DNA of 64,000 nucleotides. It comes from Takakia lepidozioides (Eukaryota > Streptophyta > Takakiopsida > Takakiales > Takakiaceae). The position numbers were made by a program, and so were the translations under genes. Position 1 is the first letter of the stretch. The number at the start of each line of letters is the position of its first letter. Under the pieces are notes generated by a model. That model did not search any database. It was given only the letters and a program-made list of their open reading frames with translations, and was not told where the DNA came from. Where the stretch lies: positions 12,710,001-12,774,000 of the forward strand of contig CM060734.1 of assembly GCA_030704615.1 (NCBI GenBank), in the 5' to 3' direction. Below are positions 10,611 to 21,729 of this stretch, piece by piece.

Positions 10611-12530
10611 CACGCGTACAGATTTTACAACTTTGCTGATTTCCTTTACAAACTTATCATACACAGCAGCATGCACATAAAAACGTTCTGCATCTGCACA
10701 GTTTTGCCCACTAGCTTGTAATGCCCCTCTCACTGCTATGGGCACAATCTGCATGTGTAATAAATCATAAGTGTATATTAGTGTCTCAAAAATCAAAGTC
10801 TTGGTAATTGTCAGAGGAGAGAGAGATGTACTCATAAGATGTTGCTTTCCATAGACCCCACGTTGGACAGGACAAAAATAGCAAGGGAAAAGAAAGATGT
10901 ACTCATTAGTGAGAGACCCCATCTCTGTACCAGTTCTAGGTTGTTTACAAAGTAGGCCGTGCAAGGCTGTATTCCAGTCCCTGAATTGAAAGAGAAAAAG
11001 TAAGCAAAGGAAAATTGGTTATGGGAATGCCTGAGAGACATCTGTATCATCACAGACAATGAATGCATCTTTCCCACCAAGTTCCAGGACAACAGGTGTC
11101 AATGTCTTTGCGGCAGCTTCCATAACCTGAAAATAAACAGTACAGTGCATCTGAAGCCTCAAAGTATATCCATTCAAATGAAGAGTAAAACTTACAACTT
11201 ACATTTGGACAGATCTTGGAGGTAACAAGAAAGATCAGACGGGAAAGTAAAGACTTTCAAGACAAGCAAACGAACAAACCCACAGGACTGCAACCTTCTA
11301 GCTCCTAGAGCATGGACCAGCAGTGCTAGCTGAACACCATAACTCGCTTTCATCACTGATGATTGACTCAACTTTTGTACATATTGAGAACAACTTTTGC
11401 AAACAAAACTTTGCAAATAGTTCGAGGGAGCAATACCTCCAACCCACCTTCTGGCCCACAGCAGGAGACCCAACAAAAAAAACCTTGTGTACAGAGGTCA
11501 CCAAATCTTCTCCTGTCTCAGCAAACCTGCCACAAATGAACAGAGACTAAAACCTGCTAAATGACAGAGTCCAAAATAAATCTGGAATATTATTGTTATG
11601 TGAGCCGCACTGGCCCAGGCATGTGCAGTGACACATGCTGTTGCTTCCAATCTCCTGCTAAATACTGACAACACTTATAATTGCAAGGGTCCACAATCTC
11701 ATTCCCTTAAGACAGAGAAGATACAAACCGATAGAAGATTGCTTGTGTATAGGGGCAGAAAACTTAATTAGATCATCCAAACAGACAACTGGCTTTCTGC
11801 TTAGAAGTACTTGTGTTTCTTGAGTTCCTAACATAAGTGCTTGGAATTACATTTCAATGAAGACCAGGAGAAGCTTGTCCAGTCCTTCCACGAAGGAAGT
11901 CACCATCAACTTGTTCTGATTGAAAGATGAGATTGATCATCGCCACTCTCACGGATTATTCTGGAAAGTGCCAATCTAGGCCCCTTCTCTTTGGCCCCCT
12001 TACGAGAAACTGCCAAAACTAAGCCAGTAATCACTCAAAAACATTTCAATAACCATGGGTAATGAGCTTACCCTGTGACTACATGAACAAGGTCTTGAGG
12101 AGCTCCAGCTACCGCTAATGCCGCTTGGATAATGCGAAGGTAGAAGCACCCTGACCAACTTGCATGCTCTGACACCTTCCAATTTCATGTCCCCAAAATG
12201 GAAGGAACAATGTCTTAGATGCAAATGTGGGATCCACAAAAATAGCCCGCCCAACAAGAGTATCAACCTGTCAGAGAAAGCATCCAAGGAAGTAACATGG
12301 AGATAAAGACCCAAATCATGAAAATCTCACACTTTTCATGCTTACCTTGATAACAATGGCATTACCGGCCAAGACAGCTGCTACCATAGGGTTGAAGATA
12401 TTATGGAAGGGATAGTTCCATGGCACAATTGCCGCCATCACTCCCAAAGGATGGTACTCCACCCTATTCGACTTATATGGCATTACTGTTCCTGATGACC
12501 TGCCGTTGCACGGATGTATAAGCATATCGA
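10611..12530 (-). pseudogene. ALDH22A1: ALDH22A1-like aldehyde dehydrogenase, internal exons only
   Basis: Five minus-strand exons join with consistent phases: 12530-12346, 12175-12072, 11526-11448, 11126-11031 and 10748-10611, about 200 codons. The product carries ALDH landmarks in order: [57 protein letters not shown] and the catalytic-cysteine block ASGQNCADAERFYVH, which matches plant ALDH22A1 closely. Family members are near 590 residues, so this is roughly the middle third. The first 160 or so residues and the C-terminal third (the PFGG region) were not found on this strand. Four introns use GT-AG; the one after 11031 has GC as the donor. Either very long introns hide the rest or this is a gene fragment. 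The coding part seen has no stop. Confidence 0.7.
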
Positions 12531-13429
12531 CTGTTGCAATAAATAGCACAATAAAATTCCCCCCTCTCTCTCCAGTTTCACACTAGTGCCTCTTCCCAAT
12601 CTAGCCCTCTTTCACTTCTACCCATTTCCTCCATAAGGTTTCTATCTCCCTTCCTGCCCGCACCAACGAGCTCAGACGACAAAGCTATGACAAAGCAGTC
12701 TGATTAATACATTCACTACTGAGTGTCTCTACCCAAGATGCCTTCCTTGATATCCTTGTCAGGACCTTTGGTGTATGCGGTCCCTTGGAGGCCATAGCTA
12801 GAACTAACTCAAGACACTGGAACCAGCTGCGTCGTCGGAGCGTGCAATCTTCGCGGACGAATGCTTCTGCCCGCTGAGCACTGGACTCCGGAGCCCACAG
12901 CCCATAGAGACCATGGCCATGGCCACTGTGGAAGAATGGCCGGTGACTTGAGGGGGGAAATCTCGCTTCTCGTGTTAGTTGCCTTAACTTGGGCATCCAA
13001 AGATGTTTTTGAGATTTTGTGTACGGTAATATTTTTTATTTTTATTTTAGAGAAGGGAAACATTTGGGAGCTATAACGCACAAATTAGGCCCTTTGGTAA
13101 TTTACTATCGAATTACTTAATAACGTGGAATATGCAATTTCATAAAAGTCTTAGGGGGAGTGTAGGACTGGGTGTAATCTGAGGAGAGGTTCATTTAGGG
13201 TAGGCGTTATATGGGGAGGGTGTAACAGGGAGTTGACATATTTTTGACAGTGATGGGTAGTCTCCTCTTTAGGGAGGAGCCAATAAAATAAAATTTACAA
13301 GCATCATAAGGTCATAGTGCCTGCCCTTCCCATTTTCAATTGCTCGCCCCTCAATATTGGTTTCAATCACAACATCACCAATGACAGACTCCAATAGAAA
13401 GCAAAAAAAATGTTGATGAATGGGACAAT
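12531..13429. other. Non-coding stretch, possible LTR remnant
   Basis: No supported gene. A GC-rich patch lies near 12830-12960. The part from about 13160 to 13330 (GTAGGACTGGGTGTAATC onward, AATAAAATAAAA near 13285) resembles the end of a retrotransposon LTR preceding the RNase H scrap at 13.5 kb, but no matching second copy is visible. Confidence 0.3.
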
Positions 13430-13823
13430 AGGGGTTGAAGCCTCAGTCCACGATGGGACCTGCCTTTTGACATACACAGTGATGCATCAGTCATAGCCAT
13501 TGGAGTAGTATTGGCTCAAAATGTCAAAGGGATGGTAGATTCCCAATCTACTACGCAAGAGGATATTGACATATGCTGAAAAGAATTACAACACTACGGA
13601 AAGAGAAGCATTGGCTATGATCTATGTTGCTCAAAAGTTTCGACATTACTTGTTGGGCAATCGATTTAAATTTATTGTGGATCACCAGGCCTTGGTTCAT
13701 TTAGCAAATCGACCACTAGCTAATGGTAGAGTAGCTCGGTGGTTACTACTTCCTCATGAATACGACTTTGAAGTCGTACGCAAGCCTGGTAGGTTGCACA
13801 TCATAGCGGATCACTACTCATAG
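13430..13823 (+). pseudogene. Ty3 pol fragment: RNase H
   Basis: The frame at 13566-13823 reads YAEKNYNTTEREALAMIY, then FRHYLLGNRFKFIVDHQAL, then RVARWLLLPHEYDFEVV and KPGRLHIIADHYS. This is the classic C-terminal half of Ty3/gypsy RNase H. In another frame just upstream, HSDASVIAIGVVLAQ supplies the expected earlier RNase H block, so at least one frameshift has occurred. Integrase does not follow. This is a dead fragment. Confidence 0.8.
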
Positions 13824-14439
13824 AACCCCACAAAACAACTTGGAAGTAGAATTGTCGCACCATGTTGTTCCCAAGTTTCATTTAAAAAAAACCAAACTAG
13901 GGCTTCGCGATGCTCCGCACTACCAATGACGAATGGTAACTGAGTGCTGAATGGAGGAGAAAGACAGAACAGAAGAGTTATAAGATTTATGATTTTAACA
14001 TAGCGTATATCAGAGCCGATATAATTGCTATTAGAAGGGGTGAGGGAAATAAATTCACTAAGTAGCAAAAGTTTCCGAAATATACATCATAAAATGATTG
14101 GAACATAGTATTTATTCATGATTCTATTTTTTTTTAAATAAATAGGGGAGGAATGTCCTTTAATTCATATTAAGAGATAAAGTGAGAAAAAATTAATTTG
14201 ATTTGTAGGAAGCTTAAATGTTGGATGTATTGGTTCACTTTAACCGTATATGAAGTACTGACAATGGTACAGCTATATCAGGGTAGCGCTGTGGCTTTTG
14301 CTTATGTCAAAAAAGAAGTGGTTTTAAATAACCCGTGATATAGGGTGTATCCACTTGCTGATTTTGGGCAACATTGGTGGGCATTGAATTGTTTTTTTTA
14401 AATCCTCTTTCCGGTATCAATTCATGACATTTATTTATT

Positions 14440-16165
14440 TATGGACGTGCCTCTATGTGATTCGTAAGTGGTGAGAGAGGTTTAGAATTATGAGGTTCAT
14501 TCATGGACCTTTCCTTTAATCCCACAAGAACAAACCCCATCTTCAAAGTGGTGAAAGTGGTTAGTGCCCAGTAAAATAATTTGCTTGGTGGACAATCTTT
14601 GAGATGAACCTGGTGGCGGGTGTCAGGTACATACCCTGCCTTCTCCATCTGCCGAGACAATCTTCTCAGCTGAGCATGGATCTCCTCAATTTTTAGATGC
14701 AATTTATCATCTACAAAAAAGGTGTGCACCCTGTTGTCAACCTCAATGCAGTAGTGACATGGCTCCTTTCTAACCCACATCATTTTCCTCACCTGCGTTG
14801 CATGTCATACCTGCCAGCTGCAGCATAGATGTTTGACAGCAACACGTAAGTCGCAGCATCCTGTTCATCCTACTTGAGAATAGATGTTGCAGCACGTTCA
14901 GCCATCTCCACATTGCCGTGAATCTTGCAGGCACCAAGCAAGGTCCTCCATACCACAACATCTAGTTTAATTGGAATGTTGTTAATGAAGTCCTCTGCCT
15001 CATCTAATCGCCCTGCACGACCAAGAAGGTCAACCATGCAGACAAAATGCTCTACTGTTGGAGTGACACCATGATCTTGACTCAGTGAATCAAAGTAGTG
15101 TTTTCCTTCATCCACTAGGCCAACATGGTTATATATGGAGAAAACACATATGAAGGTGATATTGTCCAGTTCAAACCTTCCTTTTGCATTCCGTCAAATA
15201 GTTGCAGGGCATTCCTGTGACAACCATGCTGGATATATCCTGTGATCATTGCAGTTCATGACACCAGATTTCGTTCAGCCATATTGTCAAACACTCCTTT
15301 TGCATCTTCGATGCTGCTGCATTTGGCATACATGTACATCAGGTACAATTCCAGCTTTCATGATGTCTTCATGGACCTTTTTTCCCTTTTCCAGGGCTGC
15401 TAGGCTGGCACACACATTGCAAACACAAATGAATGTAATATGGTCCGGCTTCACCCCTTTCCACATCATCTGCTCATAGGTCTCCAAAGCCTCCATCCCA
15501 CACCCATACTGGGAATATCCTGCAATCATTGTGTTCCATGACACCACATTTTTTTCAGCCATACTGTCAAACACTATCTTTGCATCTTTGATGCTGCCAC
15601 ATTTGGCATACATGTCCACGAGGCTATTGTTCAGAATGACATCAGGTACAATTCTTGCTTTCATAATGTCATTATGGACATTTTTTTCTTTTTCCAGGGC
15701 TGCTAGGCTAGCACATGCATTGCAAATGCAAATGAATGCAACCTGGTCTGGCTTCACCCCTTCCCACATCATTTGATCATAGGTCTCCAAAGCCTTCATC
15801 CCACACCCATGCTGAGCATATCCTGCAATCATTGCACTCCAGGATACCACATCTCGTTTAGTCATATTGTCGAACACTACCTTTGCATCTTCGATGCTCC
15901 CACATTTGGCATACATGTTCACCAGGGCAATGTTTAGAATGACCTCTGGTACAATCCCAGCTTTGATGATGTCAGCATGGACCTCTTTGGCCTTTTCCAG
16001 GGCTGCCAGGCTCGCACATGCATTGCAAACACAAATGAATGTGACCTGGTCTGGCTTCACCCCTTCCCACATCATTTGCTCAAAGCCTCCATCCCATACC
16101 CATGCTGGGCATATGCTGCAATCATTGAGGTCCAGGATACCACATTTCCTTTAGACATATAATTA
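14440..16165 (-). pseudogene. PPR-DYW (PLS-class) gene, degenerate
   Basis: The minus strand encodes consecutive PLS-type PPR repeats. The frame 16075-15287 repeats a unit of about 101 residues, with VSWSAMIAGYAQHG, GVKPDQVTFICVCNACASL and LVNMYAKCGSIEDAKVVFD blocks. The E region follows in other frames (VEHFVCMVDLLGRAGRLDEA, about 15060; then TYVLLSNIYAAAG) and then the start of a DYW domain (VDNRVHTFFVDDK, about 14720; MEKAGYVPDTRH). The catalytic HxE zinc motif is missing: the sequence jumps to FHHFEDGVCSCG near 14540, and the terminal DYW tripeptide is lost. Frameshifts occur near 15300, 15150, 14870 and 14600, and the 5' end starts mid-repeat at about 16165. PPR-DYW proteins are organelle C-to-U RNA editing factors; this copy should be inactive. 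Confidence 0.85.
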
Positions 16166-16274
16166 TCACAATTGCACAAAACCAGCATGCATCCAACATC
16201 AAAGACCACAAAAGACACAAGGTAAAAGGTGCCACACACACTCACAACAGCGAGAGAGAGAGAGAGAGAATGAA

Positions 16275-16990
16275 TGTACTCATCAGACGTTGATTGCCGT
16301 AGAAAGCAGGGAACAAGAAAGACAGCGGGGCCCTAAACAAGCAGCCCAAAAACAAGAGTTGTTTAAAAAAATCACAGTATTATTTGCATACGTCATGACC
16401 TTAACATCTGCAAGCCTTGGCTGCAGAGGGAGAGATATGCATTGGACACAAAATGCTTGCTACAGGCTTATGCCATAGATCTTTGAACGGCATGAGAGAA
16501 GGGATACTAATCTCGTCTTGCAGGATTCCCTTTGCCTCCTTCTCTAAAAGCCTTGGATCCACCTACCCTCCCACAACATAACATAAGACAAAGTCTTCTA
16601 CTAACACACATAAGAGCCAAGGAATCTTAAAAATTCCAGCCGGCTTCGAAATGGTGCTTCACAGACATTGTTTAAACAGAATCAGATGTAATTGTGAATG
16701 AAGGAAGTTGGTTAACGGAGGCCGCCTTAAGTGCACACATCTTACCAAACCACTTATAGCCATTGACATCTCCAACCAGTTTGTCCAAAGTTTCCCATGT
16801 CTCTGCCCTGCACAGATACGAATACCATTTGCCTGAAGAAAATGTCCCACTCCAAATTGTTTCCTTTGGTTAGTCAGCCCTGAGAAGTTGAAAGTGCCCA
16901 GCCGCAAGCCAGCCCTTTGCATACGGATTGTTTGCCGTCTAGGTGGCCTATGATTGCTCCTGGACGGCCAACCGATCTGCAAAGGGGGTC
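16275..16990 (-). mobile_element. Internally deleted LINE (endonuclease start plus 3' tail)
   Basis: Minus-strand codons near 16940-16830 read LRLGTFNFSGLTNQRKQFG, then LQANGIRICAGQ, the N-terminal strand pattern of a LINE apurinic-type endonuclease. The next part (ETWETLDKL-like) is in another frame. At the low-coordinate end, 16275-16302, the sequence resembles the 3' tail of the other LINE copies (CTACGGCAATCAACGTC then TGATGAGTACA). No reverse transcriptase lies between, so the element has lost its centre. A short (GA)n tract at 16253-16269 abuts the tail. Confidence 0.6.
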
Positions 16991-17459
16991 CGATTACCCC
17001 GTGTGTAGATTTGTGGGTTCACAAGACGAGGTATTCGGTTCAGACCACCTTCACCGCCACCCTCAACTACTGAAGAGTCTTGTGTAAACTTTAAGGATTG
17101 GCAAACAATTCAGAGTACCATATCCTCCACTCACACGACGCTCAGACTCAGCACACATCGGGCCAGCTAGTCTATCTGGCTGCTTGGTATCTACTCTACT
17201 TTGTTTACTCATCTCAGCTGCAGCGTCTGCAACCAGTAAAGGCCACCACTAGACAATCCACTGGTTACCTCATACGATCATTTTGAATCAAGCATTTCAC
17301 AGGCCTGACATAGTTTACTTGGCTCAGATGTGATAAGGATAGAAAATATACCTTGCTAGACTTGAAGCTTGAGGCGATCTTCTCCCATAACATACCCCCT
17401 GGCCACATCTGCAGACATGGACCCCCCTCAGTCACTCTCATGTGAAATCAATGAGTTCG

Positions 17460-18030
17460 CTAATGTGTAGAGAATTTAGATGTCTCCACCTGAGACATGG
17501 CACTGACAAAATTTGCCTTCATTGATTCGTTGCGGGTAGCCACTTCATATTTACTCTTGCACCCAGGATCGACAACAATCTTGGTATATGTAAATACCCT
17601 AAGCAGTACTGACCTCTCTGATAACAGAAGATTGATGCTTTGAATATGTCTGTATTCCATAAACTGTACTCGAGAGTTTTGCAATTGCAAACCAATCACC
17701 TGGCCAAGGGGTGCAGCCACTACTGTGTTGGCTGAAAATGTGATCCTCATATCGCTTGAGTTTACAGAGGGGCTGACCATTACTAGGGCTGCAATTAGGA
17801 CTCCTACTGCTAGACTCTGCCACCTCCATAATTTGTCTCCCACATCCTTGCATGCACCATGGCTCCTGATTGTGTAATTCGCTTCCATCTGCAAAGAAAG
17901 AGATTGTTGACTCAATTGGAAGTTTCACTAGTGCACTATCATTTCTCGTCTTGTCCGCCTTCACATCTTTCAGCATCATTTGCTTGCACATCCCCATACC
18001 CTCCATTCCACACACCTGCAGCGCATATGA
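17460..18030 (-). other. Unassigned minus-strand open region, faint PPR similarity
   Basis: The frame 17915-17460 (151 codons) shows no recognised domain. Just upstream, about 18030-17960 minus, the translation VCGMEGMGMCKQMMLKDVKA resembles the repeat junction of the PPR relic at 16 kb (HGCGMKALETYDQMMWEGVK), so it may be a distant decayed part of that gene or of a paralogue. Weak evidence. Confidence 0.25.
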
Positions 18031-18186
18031 TGCAAGTACGCGGATTTAACATACATAGCTCGGAAATTGGCGCCGTAACGAAACGAACCGAACGAGAGAA
18101 AGAGAGCCTATTCTGGCCTCTGCTAAAACCAGTTCCAACTTTGTCGTCACTGGTATTAGAACTAAAAAAACTCTTCATTAATGAAT

Positions 18187-18723
18187 GCCTCTCATTTTAG
18201 ATTAAATAGCGTCTTGAATACACAAGCGTGTGTGGCCTGTGGGCCCGCCACATCCAAACAAGGGGTCACCCTACCATGGTCGGGTCCGGGCCCTAGGGTC
18301 TGCCGCTACTTATCAGGGTCTCAGGCAGACCCGGTCTGTTGCCTTATCCCGGACTTAGAAGTTTTCAGAGACTTTATGAGTCTTTCCAGCTTCAAAAAGA
18401 ATTGGTTTACATCCACTTCTACATAATGGTACACACAACCACCACACTGTCAAGGATTGTACCCAACCACTGGGGTACTTGCAGCTTTCTCCTCAACATC
18501 CAAAATTTTATTGCTTTATTCTAAACTTTCGACCTTGGAATAGCGCGTACGCCTAAGGAGAGGCGTTCCCGCGGGTCTGCCGGGGCATGAGGAGACCCTC
18601 CATGCTGCAGACCATCCTTGCATACCCATGGCCCGGGTGGGTTTGACCCTCTTTTTTTTGCGGGTCCCACCATGTGTAGGCCCCACAATGCAATTAAGAC
18701 GCTATTAATCTAAAATGAGAGGC
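18187..18723. mobile_element. Non-autonomous MULE-like element with TIRs
   Basis: The left end GCCTCTCATTTTAGATTAAA at 18187 is matched in inverted form by the right end, whose reverse complement begins GCCTCTCATTTTAGATTAAT at 18723 and continues TAGCGTCTT. The same first bases (GCCTCTCATTTTA-GATAA, then a GTCTT block and GTGGCC) open the large MULE at 19590, so this roughly 537-bp element looks like a relative or deletion derivative. No coding sequence is seen. The flanks (TTAATGAAT and CATAAGCCT) do not form a clear 9-bp duplication. Confidence 0.6.
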
Positions 18724-19580
18724 CATAAGCCTAGGCCCTGATTAATGTGGCCCACACCAGCGTCCGGGAAATAATTTCAGTTGAACCAGCCAGTAGCCGC
18801 TCATTCCCAGCAGCAATCGGCTAAGTGGGTTGGGCAGTCGGTTGCTGCCCCTTAGTGGTAACTATACCCGGTCAATTTCTGAGATAATTTCTTTACAACC
18901 GGTAATATTCCTAATGATTTATTTTGTGTTCAGCTATAAATCCGGCCCTTATAAATATCAACCGGTTGACAACACAAGTGTCAAATGCACAACAATAAGT
19001 AAATAATAATAATAATAAATAATCACAACCAGTTTTAAGCAATTCAAACAAGTGAAGAACATTGTATCATTATAGAAGTTGGACCTGTCAATGCCTTCAA
19101 ACCACATGGAGGCCAAGAATTGAACCCGCGTGGACAGGTGAGTTGTGATAGCAGGCAGCGAGTGCAAGCAGGCGTGGGGCTGGGGGCTGCGAGAGCAACG
19201 TCCAGACTTAGTAGGGTTTGCCCGCGGGCCCGCCCTCTTGAGTTCAATATTTTTTCACCTAAACGCCTTTCCTCGGATGTAACCCGGCCTGGCATGTTGG
19301 ATTTCTGCCATGTGGTGGACTTCGACGGCCATTTCCATTTTTTGTAATATAAGAAGGGCCGGAATCCGTCCAGGCCTTGCCAACTAAGGCAGATTTCCTG
19401 TCTGTAATGAAATGGAAAGGCAAATATCCTTCCTAAAAGTAGGGCACCCGGTTGATTTCCACTTCGGCCATTTTTTCCCTTGGATCCATTTCCTGAGGTT
19501 TCATATTTCATTCGGAAATTTTGGAATTCAGTCGGCTAGCATGTAACTGGCTGCCGGTTCTCCCCGGACGTTGGCCCACA
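18724..19580. other. Gene-free stretch between MULE-family elements
   Basis: No supported gene. There is an (AAT)n-like run near 19004-19022 and a GC-rich part near 19150-19240. Open frames here lack domains. The stretch ends at the target duplication of the large MULE. Confidence 0.4.
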
Positions 19581-19589
19581 CTATTTTAC
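19581..19589. repeat. 9-bp target site duplication, left copy
   Basis: CTATTTTAC directly precedes the left TIR and is repeated exactly at 32157-32165 after the right TIR. Confidence 0.93.
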
Positions 19590-20020
19590 GCCTCTCATTT
19601 CAAGATAATAGGGTCTTCAATGGGCACGTGCGATGTGGCCGGTGGGCCCTGCGCACGGACGCCCGGCTCCCCAGCACCCCGCCCACCCCGCCCGCCACTG
19701 CGCCCGGTCGCCCAGCTGCGGGCGCGGCTGCAGCAACCACGCCCGCGCCCCCGTCCGCCGCGCGGCCAATCCCCCGCCCATGAGTCCGCTGCCATCCAGT
19801 CTGCCAGTCCGCTGCCAGCAGTCTACCAGTCCGCCAGTGTGCCCGCCAGTCCGGTGCCCAGCAGTCTGCCAGTCCGCCAGTCTGCCCGCCAGTCCGGTGC
19901 CCAGCAGTCTGCCAGTCCGCCAGTCTGCCCGCCAGTCCGCTGGCCAGTCCCCTGCCATCCAGTCCGCTGACGGCGCAGGATCCCATAACCCATCCGAGCC
20001 CTCCATTTTTAGGGCTGCGA
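19590..20020 (+). repeat. MULE left TIR with internal minisatellite
   Basis: About 60 bases of near-perfect terminal inverted repeat are followed by a GC-rich segment and then, from about 19795, by tandem units based on CCAGTCTGCC and CCAGTCCGCC. The similarity to the right end continues, in inverted order, to a shared TTTTTAGGGCTGC block near 20008-20020. The inner parts differ in repeat number, so the TIR is imperfect in length. Confidence 0.85.
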
Positions 20021-20749
20021 AAATGGAAATGATCTTCCCACCAAATCCCAGCCGCTCTCTTTTGACGGCTGTTTGTTGTCCGATGTTCCGGTAGGCGTTT
20101 CCATGCACGCGACTGTTCCTCTTTTGCGCGCGATGTTCATGATGATGATGAAGCATGTGCTTGAACATGAGAGGACTGTCTCGGCACTACAGCCACCATC
20201 GTGCATATGCTTCCACTATTTTTGCCTTCTTGTTGTGCTTTCGGGAACCTTCGTTTTATGGTTTGGTTCTATGTCATAAATATGGAAAATGCCGACATCT
20301 GTCGTCGATAACGTCCTCTGCTTGTGATCCGTCATGATACGTTTAGCCCTTTCGTACTGCATCCCTCATGAGAGCCTTCACAAGTTTAGTTCGTTAAAGG
20401 AACCCATGGGTAACATGTGCGCGAAAATGGTGGAAGCGTATGCACATGGGGGCGTGTATTGCAGATTTCATATCGGACGATGGGACTGTTTATGTGACCA
20501 AGTACAGCGGCTTGCATCCGTCGTGCATAAGTTGTGGAAAAGGGTGGAGAATCTGAAGAAACCCAGCTTTGTGATGGATCCACATGGTATTATATAAGGG
20601 ATGGCAGCACAAAAAAGCAATTCGAGTCGTCACGAAACACCATCCAGTGTTAAGGTCCTCAAACATCCACACGCACCTGCTGATGTCTGAGCCACGAGGC
20701 GGACATCAGCAGACGGACTAGGCTGAGACAATTGCATCTGCAAATGTGC

Positions 20750-21330
20750 ATGGATGTTTGAGGTCCGTTGTGTCGCGAGTCTGTTCACAGTGAGTCCGTT
20801 GGCCCGTCAGTGCTCCGGATATTCCCCTTATCGCGTGCATAACAGTCAGTTTGGAGGCGGTCTGCTGGAAGTCCGTCTGTTGGGATATCAGTCTGTCGCA
20901 CTTGTGAATTTGTCAGCCTGTTGTGTCGGAAGTCTGTTGCACTAAGTCTGTTTGACTTCTTATTTTCCCTCCGGTCAGTCTTTTGGCTTGTTCTCCCGCC
21001 AGTCTGGTGAAACGTCCGTCTGCTGGACAGTTCTCCTCTATGGATATCAGTCTGTTGGACTGTGCATGCATCAGTCTGTTGTGCCGCGAGTCTGTTCACA
21101 ATGGGTGTGTTTGACTTTCCTGTTCTCCCCTTACTCTCTTTTGTCTTCATTCCGCTGGCAGGGAAGTGCCTCCAATATGAAGCCGCTTCGCCTCAGCGAA
21201 GCGAATAGTCCGCTGGACTGGCGGTCCGGTGGACTCTCTGCCCGATGGGAAATGAGTCCGCTGCACTTGCGAGGACCGTGGATGAATTTAGTACGATGCG
21301 TTCGTTCGGTGGACGTATTCAATGCGATGA
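20750..21330. repeat. Dispersed AGTCTGTTG/AGTCCGCTG motif cluster
   Basis: More than ten variants of (A/C)GTC(T/C)G(T/C)TG occur at irregular 15-60 base spacing between the left TIR and the first plus-strand exon. Near 21180-21230 a short hairpin (GCTTCGCCTCAGCGAAGC) is embedded. No coding function is supported. The region occupies the promoter or 5' intron position of the ULP gene. Confidence 0.6.
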
Positions 21331-21729
21331 CGGCGGATAGTTGGCGCCTGTGAAATCGCGCCCCGTTGGCAGTGCCATGCCCGCTTTCCCCCTTCTATTT
21401 CAACTTTCTTCTCATGTTCCCTGTGCGATCGACTCCATTCTCTTCGCGCCTGTTTCTTCGCACAGTTTTACACTATTTTGTTTTCCTCTTTGCGTTTCCA
21501 TCACCGTAACGAAAGACGACCGTTCTTTCCCAGGTGTGGAGAGTCGCGGTGAGCCGCGAAGCGTCGCAAACATGCTCGCCTTCGTAACATCTCAAAGTTC
21601 ATCGTCTCGGTGAGGTTCTCACTTGATGCGGTGTTTCCATTCCATTTTGTGTCCTCTTCTTGCTTAGGGTGAGTCTTTTCATAGGACTTCTATCTGTCGC
21701 TCATTGTCCTTGCACCTTCGTTTCATTCT

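Noticed and set aside
19521-20168. Several overlapping 130-180 codon frames in both directions
   Set aside because: They fall in the GC-rich TIR minisatellite and have repeat-driven composition (SLPVRQSAR-like), with no domain.
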